Shown here: piece by piece, positions 1-6,197 of the stretch
Layout of the letters: the number at the start of each line of letters is the position of its first letter
Position numbering within the stretch: position 1 is the stretch's first letter
Assembly: GCA_035310125.1 (NCBI GenBank)
Contig: DATGEP010000189.1
Coordinates: 1-11,092, forward strand
From: DATGEP01 sp035310125
GTDB lineage: Bacteria; Chloroflexota; Ktedonobacteria; Ktedonobacterales; JADMIN01
Reading direction: 5' to 3'
DNA length: 11,092 nt
Made by a program: the position numbers and the translations under genes
The notes under the pieces: generated by a model
Told to the model about the DNA's origin: nothing
The model's database searches: none
What the model saw: the letters and a program-made list of their open reading frames with translations, nothing else

Positions 1-51
1 TCCATAGAGTCTGGCGAGGTTTTCCGCCTGGATCGCGGGCATTCCACCCAT
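1..51 (-). CDS. ABC transporter ATP-binding protein, N-terminal fragment (cut by window edge)
   Basis: Read on the minus strand, an ATG at 51 opens a frame of 17 codons that runs off the left edge and begins MGGMPAIQAENLARLYG. The pattern 'xAIxxENLxxxYG' is the usual first beta-strand and A-loop (aromatic Tyr that stacks on adenine) of ABC-transporter nucleotide-binding subunits. Walker A would lie outside the window. An in-frame TGA lies four codons upstream, so the start is at 51 or at the second ATG at 42. A GAGG stretch sits about five bases before the ATG at 51. It shares a strand with the aidB-like gene but is separated from it by a strong hairpin and a possible -10 box, so it is probably its own transcription unit. 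The call rests on only 17 residues. Confidence 0.55.
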   Translation of the reverse strand, partial: MGGMPAIQAENLARLYG

Positions 52-101
52 TCCGCCCTCATCTCATCTACCGCTGGCCGTGCCGGCTGTCGTGTATGCC
101 C

Positions 102-107
102 AGTATA
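102..107 (-). promoter_or_regulatory. Possible -10 box (TATACT) for the ABC transporter gene
   Basis: The minus strand reads TATACT, five of six matches to the sigma70 -10 consensus. It would place a transcription start about 45 bases before the ATG at 51. No convincing -35 hexamer is found at 16 to 18 bases, so this is weak support. Confidence 0.25.
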
Positions 108-185
108 CCGCACGGCGCCAGCCTGGCCCGTCTGGTTGTGCGCCCTGGCGACGGCCACTACGCCAGCAGAACACTTAGTGCGAAG

Positions 186-224
186 CGAGGGAACGGAGGG
201 CGTAATATGCCTTCCGTTCCCTCG
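186..224 (-). terminator. Long hairpin after the aidB-like gene, probable terminator
   Basis: Arms at 186-201 and 209-224 form a 16-bp stem around a 7-base loop (GTAATAT). The only irregularity is one position that is a G-U wobble in plus-strand RNA and an A-C mismatch in minus-strand RNA. It starts 40 bases past the stop codon of the aidB-like gene and lies before the next gene on the same strand. No U-tract follows, so termination is inferred from position and stability. The better pairing on the plus strand leaves open that it works in that direction. Confidence 0.5.
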
Positions 225-263
225 TGTGCCTGCATGTCCTCTGTATTGCGCGCCTCTCGCCGC

Positions 264-1961
264 TCAGTCCACGCGCGGGCGGGCGCGCTCCACAATCGCG
301 GCGAAGTCCGTCCCCGCTGGCAGCGTGCCGAACGCGGCGCCCCAGTCGCCAGCTAGCCGCGAGGCACAGAACGCATCCGCGACAGCGGGCGGTGCGGAGC
401 GTACGAGCAGCGCGCCCTGGAGCACCAGCGCGAGACGCTCCACGAGGCGACGCGCTCGGATTTCGATGTTGGAGTGGTCCGCGAGCTCGCGCTGAAGCGA
501 CGCGACGGCGGCATCCAGCCGGGCATCAGCCCCTCTGGCGGCGCTCACCTCCGCGAAGTAGGCGGCGACCGTCTCCGGCTCTTTGCCCATCGCGCGCAGC
601 ACGTCCAGACAGTTGACGTTGCCGGAGCCTTCCCACACCGAATTGACGGGCGCTTCACGGTAGAGCCGCGGCATGATGCTTTCTTCGACGTAGCCGTTGC
701 CGCCCAGGCATTCCAGCGCCTCCGCGACGTGGACGGGACCGCGCTTGCAGACCCAGTATTTGCCGATAGCGATACCGATCCGCTTCAGATGCGCCTCGTG
801 TGGGTCGCCAGCGGCGGCACCGTCAACCGCGCGCGCGAGTCGCAGCATCAGCGTGGTGGCGGCTTCGGACTCGATAGCGAGATCGGCCAGCACATTGCGC
901 ATCAGCGGCTGGTCAATCAGCGTTTTGCCAAATGCCGCGCGGTGAGCGGTATGATGGATCGCCTGCGCGACGGCCTGGCGCATGAGCGATGCTGTGCCGG
1001 TGAGGCAGTCCAGCCGTGTGGAGTTGACCATCTCCACGATGGTGCGCACACCGCGTCCCTCTGGTCCGATGCGAACCGCCCACGCGCGCTCCAGCTCAAG
1101 CTCACTTGAAGCGTTGGAGCGGTTGCCAAGCTTGTCCTTGAGACGCTGGATGAAGATGTGGTTGCGGGCGCCGTCGGGCAGCACGCGCGGCACGAGGAAG
1201 CACGTGAGGCCACCAGGCGCCTGCGCGAGCATCAGGAAGACGTCGCACATGGGCGCGGAGCAGAACCACTTATGCCCCGTGAGCACATATTCGCCAGAGC
1301 TTCCAACAGGCTCGGCGCGGGTAGTGTTGGCCCGCACGTCGGACCCTCCCTGTTTCTCCGTCATGCCCATGCCGCAGAGGATGCCCCGCTTCTCGGATGC
1401 CGGTCGCAGGCCAGGATCGTAGACGAGCGACAGGATGCGCGGCTCCCATTCGGCGGCGACGGCCGCCTCGGCGCGCAGGGCGGGAATGACGGCATGGGTC
1501 ATCGAGATGGGACAGCCGTGGCCGCCTTCCACCTGCGACCAGACGAAGAAGGCGGCAGTGCGGGCGACGTGCGCGCCGAGCTTTGGCTCGCGCCACGACG
1601 AGGCGTGCAGCCCCCACGACACGGCGCGGTTCATGAGGGCGTGCCACGCGGGGTGAAACTCTACCTCGTCAATGCGGTGGCCATAACGGTCGTGCGTGTG
1701 CAGCACCGGTGGATACTCGTTCGCCGCGAAGCCCCAGGCTATCGCCTCTGGACTGCCGGCGGCGCGTCCGACATCGCGGAGCGTTTCTTCCGCCCAGCCT
1801 GCGCCCTCGCGGCGCAGACCCTCGGTAAGCGCGGCATCTTGCGCGAACACATCGTAGCCCACCAGTGGCGGCGGCTGGTTGGTCACCTCATGCGTGCGCG
1901 ACTCGGTATACGCGGCAGTGGTTGCTGCTTCGGCAGCGGCAGGGTGTTCTGAAATGGCCAT
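264..1961 (-). CDS. aidB: AidB-type acyl-CoA dehydrogenase
   Basis: This is a 565-residue flavoprotein of the acyl-CoA dehydrogenase superfamily, AidB branch. The E. coli protein is about 540 residues. Diagnostic blocks are GMGMTEKQGGSDVR (197-210), the central beta-domain LTGHKWFCSAP (227-237), the helical-domain block RAAFGKTLIDQPLMRNVLADL (341-361), LECLGGNGYVEESIMPRLYR (416-435) and NSVWEGSGN (440-448). Glu444 in the last block is at the position of the catalytic base of the superfamily. E. coli AidB is part of the Ada adaptive response to alkylating agents and binds FAD and DNA, but its physiological substrate is unsettled; bacterial relatives may simply oxidise branched acyl-CoAs. The ATG at 1961 is preceded by AAGGGAG at a six-base spacing, which supports this start. 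The first 30 residues are low-complexity and may be dispensable. No ada, alkA or alkB homologue is visible nearby, so an alkylation role is inferred from family only. Confidence 0.9.
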   Translation of the reverse strand: MAISEHPAAAEAATTAAYTESRTHEVTNQPPPLVGYDVFAQDAALTEGLRREGAGWAEETLRDVGRAAGSPEAIAWGFAANEYPPVLHTHDRYGHRIDEVEFHPAWHALMNRAVSWGLHASSWREPKLGAHVARTAAFFVWSQVEGGHGCPISMTHAVIPALRAEAAVAAEWEPRILSLVYDPGLRPASEKRGILCGMGMTEKQGGSDVRANTTRAEPVGSSGEYVLTGHKWFCSAPMCDVFLMLAQAPGGLTCFLVPRVLPDGARNHIFIQRLKDKLGNRSNASSELELERAWAVRIGPEGRGVRTIVEMVNSTRLDCLTGTASLMRQAVAQAIHHTAHRAAFGKTLIDQPLMRNVLADLAIESEAATTLMLRLARAVDGAAAGDPHEAHLKRIGIAIGKYWVCKRGPVHVAEALECLGGNGYVEESIMPRLYREAPVNSVWEGSGNVNCLDVLRAMGKEPETVAAYFAEVSAARGADARLDAAVASLQRELADHSNIEIRARRLVERLALVLQGALLVRSAPPAVADAFCASRLAGDWGAAFGTLPAGTDFAAIVERARPRVD

Positions 1962-1990
1962 ATGATGCTCCCTTCACGCCTCTTATTTGT

Positions 1991-2019
1991 ATTGTATCCG
2001 GTTTGGCGATAGCGGTCAG
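1991..2019 (-). promoter_or_regulatory. Sigma70-type promoter of the aidB-like gene
   Basis: On the minus strand, CTGACC (2019-2014, four of six -35 matches) and TACAAT (1996-1991, five of six -10 matches) are separated by exactly 17 bases. The predicted start near 1984 gives a leader of about 23 bases that contains the AAGGGAG ribosome-binding site. No Ada-type operator was recognised here. Confidence 0.6.
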
Positions 2020-2281
2020 CGGATACGGCCGGGGTGCGATCCGCGTGCGTTCACATCGAAGCGCCTCGTTGGGAGTGAACCGGTACTCGCGGACCTGATG
2101 AGCGGGTGCGGACACCAATACCCTCCCAACATCCGTGCGAGAAGCCCGTCCCAGCGCCATGTGGTTCCCCGTAACGTGGCAGCGTATTCCCGCCTGGATG
2201 GCAGGCGCTCGTTCTCGTGCGAAGGCACACAGAATCGAGGTTCAGCGCCTGTCAACGCGAAACGGGAAAGGAACACTTGTC
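2020..2281. other. Non-coding spacer between the divergent aidB-like and lipoprotein genes
   Basis: With the aidB promoter, this completes a 320-base stretch without a convincing gene. Several frames stay open across it, but none has a ribosome-binding site plus a recognisable protein. It holds a long inverted repeat (2068-2130) and a short perfect hairpin CGCCTG-gatgg-CAGGCG (2191-2207). No plus-strand promoter for the lipoprotein gene could be identified with confidence. Confidence 0.5.
2068..2130. repeat. Inverted repeat GTTGGGAG / CTCCCAAC enclosing a small hairpin
   Basis: Perfect 8-base arms at 2068-2075 and 2123-2130 enclose 47 bases. Inside, GGTG-cgga-CACC (2105-2116) forms a second perfect hairpin. 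On RNA this could fold as a closed outer stem with an inner arm, about 150 bases before the lipoprotein start. It matches no riboswitch, tRNA or ribozyme that I know. Confidence 0.35.
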
Positions 2282-2770
2282 ATGAGCGTACGTTTCTGCT
2301 CGCACCCCCAGAAAGCCGTTCTCACGGTCCTCATGGCTGGGCTCGCGCTTGCCGTCGCGGCCTGTGGCGGAGGGTCGAGCACGACTGGTGGCGGATCCTC
2401 AGGCACGCCCATCCCCCCAATCTCCAGCGCGACCAACACCCCCGTCCTCGCTGCCTCCCCGACCACCACGACCCAGAGCGCGGCCACTATTACTCTAGGT
2501 TTCCAGGTGTTCAGTGGCGCCACGACAGTCACGATCAAAGCCGGTCAGGCCGTCACCTTCGACGATACAAACGGAGGGCCGCATAACCTTGTGACAGGGA
2601 CACATGGCGCCTTCAGTCAGGAGGCCGGGGCACCCAAGGAGTTTACGTCGAGCGGCATCATGTTTGCTGGAGGTGACAAGGTGGTTATCATGTTTCCGAC
2701 CGCTGGCACCTACCACATTACCTGCACTTTCCATCCTCCCATGCAGGCTACCGTTACTGTCAGCGCCTAG
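2282..2770 (+). CDS. Cupredoxin-domain (plastocyanin/azurin-like) lipoprotein
   Basis: This 162-residue exported protein is predicted to carry a type 1 copper centre. Residues 1-27 form a signal peptide with basic residues (R4, K11), a hydrophobic core and the lipobox VAAC. Cys28 would be lipidated, anchoring the protein to the outside of the membrane. A Gly/Ser/Thr/Pro linker (about 29-68) leads to one cupredoxin domain (about 69-162). Predicted copper ligands are His101 in GPHNL and the C-terminal cluster Cys148-x2-His151-x2-Met154, followed by the typical final strand ATVTV. Such proteins carry electrons or buffer copper; the partner is unknown here. The ATG at 2282 is preferred because the frame upstream of it is hydrophilic and would bury the signal peptide; AAAGGA lies about nine bases before it. 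It stands alone and converges with the MBL-fold gene. Confidence 0.82.
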   Translation: MSVRFCSHPQKAVLTVLMAGLALAVAACGGGSSTTGGGSSGTPIPPISSATNTPVLAASPTTTTQSAATITLGFQVFSGATTVTIKAGQAVTFDDTNGGPHNLVTGTHGAFSQEAGAPKEFTSSGIMFAGGDKVVIMFPTAGTYHITCTFHPPMQATVTVSA

Positions 2771-2783
2771 TGGCCAGGGGCCA
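2771..2783 (+). terminator. Small hairpin directly after the lipoprotein stop
   Basis: TGGCC-agg-GGCCA begins at the first base after the TAG stop. The stem is only five base pairs and no T-run follows, so it is a weak terminator or mRNA 3'-end candidate. It lies in the 54-base gap between two convergent genes. Confidence 0.3.
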
Positions 2784-2790
2784 TACGCGA

Positions 2791-2816
2791 CACGGGAAAC
2801 ACGGGGCCACGGGACG
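2791..2816. repeat. Degenerate tandem repeat of a CACGGG-type 9-mer
   Basis: CACGGG occurs at 2791, 2800 and 2808, a spacing of nine then eight bases, in the gap between the convergent lipoprotein and MBL-fold genes. Similar 9-base CACGG units occur at 5958-5975 and, on the minus strand, at 10804-10824. Confidence 0.45.
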
Positions 2817-2824
2817 TGGGCTGG

Positions 2825-3622
2825 TTACCTCACCAGAGAAGTCGCTACGCCAGGCTCAAGCAGGTGCAGACGGCTCGTGAGTCCGACCGCGGCGAATGCT
2901 CTGGTGAGGTCGTCCTGGTTTTGGGTGAAGTGCGCCCACCCCTGATGATGAACTGGCACTATCGTCGCGTGTGGGAATGCTCTGGCTGTTTCGATCGCAT
3001 CATCCGTCGTCATCGTGAGACTGACCGGGCCGCGTGTTTGCGCCGCACCGACAAACGCCAGCACGATACTCACCTCAAACCGCCGCGCCACATCCGCCAC
3101 GCCCTCATACCAGACGGTATCGCCAGTGATGTAGATCGCGTGGTCCCGCTGATCATCAAAGGTCAGCACAAATCCGATGACCTCGCCAGTGAGCGGCTCG
3201 ATGCCTGCTGGCCCATGACGCGCGGGCGTGGCGGTGACATGCACCGTGTAACCATGTGGGGTCACGAGATCGCGTGTTTGCCAGGGAGCAAGCCCTTCGA
3301 TGCGACCATAAGAGTCCTTGGGGTCAGCGAGACGCCGCGCGCCCACGTCTGTCGTGAAGACATGGGGCACCGTAGAGAGGAACGCACGCCCCGCTGGGTC
3401 GAGATTATCGGGGTGTTGGTCGTGGCTGAGCAGCACCGCATCAACAATCCCCACCGCCTCTGGTGTCATGGCCGGACCTACCAGTTTTGTCAGTGTGACA
3501 GGCCCCGATGAGAACGCGCCGGGAGGATCAAATGTGGGATCAGTGAGCAGCCGTAAGCCAGCTACTTCTAGAAGAGTCGTTGGCCCACCAATCAACGTGG
3601 CGGTCACGGTGTCATTGGCCAT
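2825..3622 (-). CDS. MBL-fold metallo-hydrolase (UlaG-like / lactamase_B_2 group)
   Basis: This 265-residue soluble protein belongs to the metallo-beta-lactamase fold. The N-terminal strands (TATLIGGPTTLLEVAGLRLLTDPTF) resemble UlaG-like hydrolases. The first metal motif reads SHDQHPDNLD, with His67, His70 and Asp72; later ligand candidates are His136 in ARHGP, Asp168 in ITGDT and His225/His226 in VPVHHQGW. SLTMTTDDAIE (201-211) is also typical of this subgroup. The reaction is unknown; these proteins usually hydrolyse phosphoester, ester or lactone bonds in the cytoplasm. The ATG at 3622 was chosen because GGAGAG lies eight bases before it. An in-frame GTG at 3679 would add 19 polar residues and has only a weak ribosome-binding site. 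No signal peptide or membrane segment is seen. It is divergent from the glycosyltransferase gene. Confidence 0.82.
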   Translation of the reverse strand: MANDTVTATLIGGPTTLLEVAGLRLLTDPTFDPPGAFSSGPVTLTKLVGPAMTPEAVGIVDAVLLSHDQHPDNLDPAGRAFLSTVPHVFTTDVGARRLADPKDSYGRIEGLAPWQTRDLVTPHGYTVHVTATPARHGPAGIEPLTGEVIGFVLTFDDQRDHAIYITGDTVWYEGVADVARRFEVSIVLAFVGAAQTRGPVSLTMTTDDAIETARAFPHATIVPVHHQGWAHFTQNQDDLTRAFAAVGLTSRLHLLEPGVATSLVR

Positions 3623-3702
3623 GATGCTTACTCTCCGTCTTTCTTCGCTTACCGTGAGCTGCTCAAACGGCTCGCTCACTACCCGCTCACTATTTACTCA
3701 GT

Positions 3703-3708
3703 ACTATA
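3703..3708 (-). promoter_or_regulatory. Possible -10 box (TATAGT) for the MBL-fold gene
   Basis: The minus strand reads TATAGT (five of six -10 matches), giving a leader of about 70 bases before the ATG at 3622. No acceptable -35 is found at the usual spacing. A second A/T-rich hexamer, TACAAT, lies just upstream at 3714-3719. Confidence 0.25.
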
Positions 3709-3741
3709 CCGCGATTGTAGGATAATCCGTTGCCAGGGCTA

Positions 3742-3750
3742 TGCTATACT
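3742..3750 (+). promoter_or_regulatory. Extended -10 promoter (TGCTATACT) of the glycosyltransferase gene
   Basis: TATACT (3745-3750) is preceded directly by TGC, the extended -10 element that can replace a good -35. The predicted start near 3757 leaves about 36 bases of leader before the ATG at 3793. It also argues against initiation at the in-frame TTG at 3730, which would lie upstream of the transcript. Confidence 0.45.
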
Positions 3751-3792
3751 CGCGGGAGTGGGACGATTTCGAGCGGCGGGGTGGTATCGTGT

Positions 3793-5781
3793 ATGCGGGA
3801 GACCAGGCGGGCGGATGATACGGAGCCGGTTGCTGGGGAAGCAGCGAACGCGATGGAGGCGATGGCACCGGGCGAGGCAAGGAGAATCCAGCCCGAGATG
3901 GAGCCGGCGGCTGGAACGTGGGCCGGGCGGCTGACCGATTGGGCGGCGCGGCATCCGCGCGCGCCGCTGGCGCTGGCGCTGCTGCTCTCGCTGGCGGCAC
4001 GGGCGCTGCTCGTGGCGCGGGCGCACGCGATGATTGACGGCGACGAAGCGCTGGTGGGCATCCAGGCCGAGCGCATTCTGCATGGGCAGTATCCGATCTA
4101 TTTCTATGGCCAGCCGTATATGGGTAGTCTGGAAGCCTACTTTGCCGCCGCGATTTTTCGGGTCTTCGGTCCTTCGGCCTGGGCGTTGCGGGTCGTCCCA
4201 ATCCTCCTGTCGCTGCTACTGGTGTATCTGACGTGGCGGCTGGCACATGCGCTGCTGCCCAAGGGAGCGCGAACGACACCGCTGCTGGCGGGTCTCGCGG
4301 CGTTCGTAGCCGCCGCGCCGCCGCTGTATGACGCCATCGCGGAGCTGCGGACCTGGGGCGGACAGATCGAGGTGTATGTGGTGACGCTGGCGCTGCTACT
4401 GGTGACGGTGGAGCTGGCGGACCGGCTGCGCACGGCGGCGGGCGCATTCGAGATAGCGTGGCGGTGGATGCTGTGGGGATTCCTGCTGGGCCTGGGCATC
4501 TGGATCAATCCGCTGATAAGCTATGCGGCGGTGGCCTGCGTTCTGTGGCTGCTGCCGGCGCTGGGGGTGCGGGAACCTCACCCCCTGCCCCCTCTCCCAT
4601 GGGGAGAGGAGGAGCTGAAGACCACACGCGCCGTGAGTGGCACGGAGTGGGAGGCGGCAGGTCCCGCTGCGCGCGCGGAGAGCCGCGGCAGTAGGCTGCA
4701 CGCTGGCGCGCTGGGGCTGATGCTGGCGGTACTGCCGGGGCTGGCTATCGGCGGGCTGCCGGCATGGATCTACGCGGCGCGGAACGCGGGGACGAACCTG
4801 CTAGTCTACGTGACACAGCCCGCGGTAAGCCCAGCGGTGAGCGGGGCGGCGCGACATGGGCGGCTCTTTCTGGGGGCGGCGATCACGGCGCGGTACATGT
4901 CGTGTGTGGGGCCGAACGTCCTGGACGGCAACCTGCCCACGGGTCCGCTGACGGAGCTGCCGCTGCGGTATCTGCTGCTGTTGCCGGCGCTGGCGGGGAT
5001 CGCGTGCGCGTTCTGGGTTGCCACTGGCCGGGGCGGGTACGGCAAGCCGCTGCGGGTTGGGCTGCCACTCCTCTACGGCGCGGTGATTACGCTGGTGTTC
5101 TGCCTGGGCACGTCGGCCTGGGCAGCAACGAAGTCGTGTGCGTCGGACTGGGCGGGGCGCTACGCCGTGCCTCTCGCGCTGGTCGAGCCGTTCCTGCTTC
5201 TGGCGCTCTTCGCGGCGCCGGGGGTGTGGCTGGTGCTGCGGACACGGCAGGGGAAACGGGCAGACGCGGGGCGGGCGCGCATCGTGCGGCACGGATGGAC
5301 GCTGGCGCTGGCTGTGCTGCTGGTCGCGGGGGCGGCGCAGCTGGGCACCTATGCGCTGGCGAACCCGGCTACGACGTTCCAGTCGCCGTTCTACCAGCAT
5401 GTGGGGATGGATCAGCAGCCGCTGCTGGCGTACCTGCGGGCGCACGATATTCGCTATGCCTGGGCGAATCACTGGGTGGGCAATATCGTGACATTTGAGA
5501 CGGACGGGCAGACGTCATGCGCGGACTACTACGACGAGGTGTACTCGCATGGGCTGCACCGGCCGCCGGGTGTGCTGGAGGCTGTGAGCGCGGCGAACGC
5601 ACCGAGCTTCATACTGGCACTGGTGGATCCTCATCCGCTGCTGGCGCGGGAGCTGGACCAGCTTGGGATTCCGTATACGCTGGCGTTGATACCGGCGTCG
5701 GGCGTGACGGTGATTACGCCAGCGCGCACGGTGGACCCGGCAATGGTGATTCCTGGGCTGGGGCAAGATTACGCACCGTGA
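3793..5781 (+). CDS. Multipass GT-C / GT39-like glycosyltransferase family membrane protein
   Basis: This predicted 662-residue integral membrane protein has about ten or eleven hydrophobic helices. The clearest are near 57-77, 131-149, 163-180, 192-208, 226-255, 304-325, 391-410, 421-441, 458-482 and 499-521. The first extracytoplasmic loop contains IDGDEALVGIQAERIL (81-96), with the acidic pair expected of GT-C enzymes, followed by GQPYMGSLEAYF (106-117). The soluble C-terminal region (about 530-662) faces one side. GT39-type enzymes move a sugar from a polyprenyl-phosphate donor to a lipid, glycan or protein; the acceptor cannot be told here. The start at 3793 has GGGGTGG eight bases upstream; other in-frame ATGs follow at residues 21, 24 and 36, and the first 50 residues are poorly conserved-looking. 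Residues 259-303 are a Pro/Glu-rich insert containing a DNA palindrome. It is monocistronic. Confidence 0.72.
   Translation: MRETRRADDTEPVAGEAANAMEAMAPGEARRIQPEMEPAAGTWAGRLTDWAARHPRAPLALALLLSLAARALLVARAHAMIDGDEALVGIQAERILHGQYPIYFYGQPYMGSLEAYFAAAIFRVFGPSAWALRVVPILLSLLLVYLTWRLAHALLPKGARTTPLLAGLAAFVAAAPPLYDAIAELRTWGGQIEVYVVTLALLLVTVELADRLRTAAGAFEIAWRWMLWGFLLGLGIWINPLISYAAVACVLWLLPALGVREPHPLPPLPWGEEELKTTRAVSGTEWEAAGPAARAESRGSRLHAGALGLMLAVLPGLAIGGLPAWIYAARNAGTNLLVYVTQPAVSPAVSGAARHGRLFLGAAITARYMSCVGPNVLDGNLPTGPLTELPLRYLLLLPALAGIACAFWVATGRGGYGKPLRVGLPLLYGAVITLVFCLGTSAWAATKSCASDWAGRYAVPLALVEPFLLLALFAAPGVWLVLRTRQGKRADAGRARIVRHGWTLALAVLLVAGAAQLGTYALANPATTFQSPFYQHVGMDQQPLLAYLRAHDIRYAWANHWVGNIVTFETDGQTSCADYYDEVYSHGLHRPPGVLEAVSAANAPSFILALVDPHPLLARELDQLGIPYTLALIPASGVTVITPARTVDPAMVIPGLGQDYAP
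4591..4609. repeat. Palindrome CCTCTCCC-atg-GGGAGAGG inserted inside the glycosyltransferase gene
   Basis: A perfect 8-bp stem with a 3-base loop lies in coding sequence, preceded by a C-rich run starting at 4576. It encodes PHPLPPLPWGEEEL in a hydrophilic loop between two membrane helices. The C-rich/G-rich palindrome and the Pro-Leu-Pro translation resemble dispersed palindromic elements that invade genes in frame in many high-GC bacteria. Only one copy is in this window. Confidence 0.5.
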
Positions 5782-5844
5782 GTGGGGGATGAGAATTAGC
5801 CAAGGAGAGGCCTGGAGGAAGTACAGATTGATCGCAAAGAGGTA

Positions 5845-5883
5845 CGGAGCCGGCAAGGCAGCCGGAGGCTGAAAGCCGCTCCG
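5845..5883 (+). terminator. Branched inverted repeat after the glycosyltransferase gene
   Basis: CGGAGC(C)GGC pairs with GCCGCTCCG with a single bulged base. An inner AGCC-gga-GGCT hairpin sits in the loop. It starts 64 bases past the stop codon and has no T-run, so a terminator role is only suggested by position. Confidence 0.3.
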
Positions 5884-5957
5884 AGAGCCGCCTATACGAC
5901 CTGGCATGGAGCGAGACGTTGGAAGGCCGAGGATCGGAAATCGGAATCACGCTGTGG

Positions 5958-5975
5958 CACGGAGAGCACGGAGAG
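5958..5975. repeat. Tandem duplication of CACGGAGAG
   Basis: Two head-to-tail copies of the 9-mer CACGGAGAG are found (5958-5966 and 5967-5975). It is the cleanest of the three CACGG-type arrays in the window. Confidence 0.6.
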
Positions 5976-6035
5976 TGCGGCGAATTGAGCGCTGAACTAA
6001 GCAAGATGGAAGAAGGCTTTTTGTCTTCTGCCGGC

Positions 6036-6041
6036 TATAAT
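6036..6041 (+). promoter_or_regulatory. Consensus -10 (TATAAT) upstream of the RibD-C-like gene
   Basis: TATAAT is a perfect match, but neither a -35 at 16-18 bases nor a TGn extension is present. It would give a leader of about 150 bases. It is immediately preceded by an 8-bp imperfect hairpin (6008-6032). Confidence 0.35.
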
Positions 6042-6152
6042 GGTCGCGCTGGAGACAGACTGAGAACATAATGCGCTCCAGCAGACGTACGAGAGCGACG
6101 TGTAGCGCGCTGCGCCGCCGGCTACTGAGCGCTGAGAGCGAACGCCATGCCA

Positions 6153-6170
6153 CATATGGCGCATATGGCG
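6153..6170. repeat. Direct repeat CATATGGCG x2 before the RibD-C-like gene
   Basis: Two adjacent CATATGGCG units (6153-6161, 6162-6170) lie 13 bases before the AGGAAGGA ribosome-binding site. CGCCAT at 6143-6148 can pair with ATGGCG in either unit, so two alternative hairpins can form in the leader. Confidence 0.45.
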
Positions 6171-6197
6171 CGGGCGATCAACAGGAAGGAATTGGCA

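Larger units (their letters stand above)
5782..6197. other. Non-coding region between the glycosyltransferase and RibD-C-like genes
   Basis: In this 416-base stretch I see no credible gene. A minus-strand frame that crosses it continues antisense through the RibD-C gene and has no domain signature. The region holds a folded inverted repeat (5845-5883), a CACGGAGAG tandem duplication (5958-5975), a perfect TATAAT (6036-6041) and a duplicated CATATGGCG (6153-6170) near the next gene's ribosome-binding site. Confidence 0.5.

Noticed and set aside
1158..1952. A 264-codon plus-strand open frame inside the aidB-like gene.
   Set aside because: It is antisense to strongly recognisable AidB sequence. 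Long antisense frames are common at this GC content.
2095..2102. CTGATGAG, resembling the conserved core of a hammerhead ribozyme, followed by a hairpin.
   Set aside because: The required GAAA after stem II is absent (AATA is found) and no cleavage-site stem could be built. It is most likely chance.
2135..2281. A 49-residue N-terminal extension of the lipoprotein.
   Set aside because: It would place the signal peptide and lipobox inside the protein.
3730..3792. Start of the glycosyltransferase at the TTG codon 3730.
   Set aside because: The extended -10 box lies downstream of it, so the transcript would not include it, and there is no ribosome-binding site.
3704..4447. A 247-codon minus-strand open frame rich in Pro and Ala.
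   Set aside because: It is antisense to the first third of the glycosyltransferase gene. Its composition is that of a GC-rich shadow frame.
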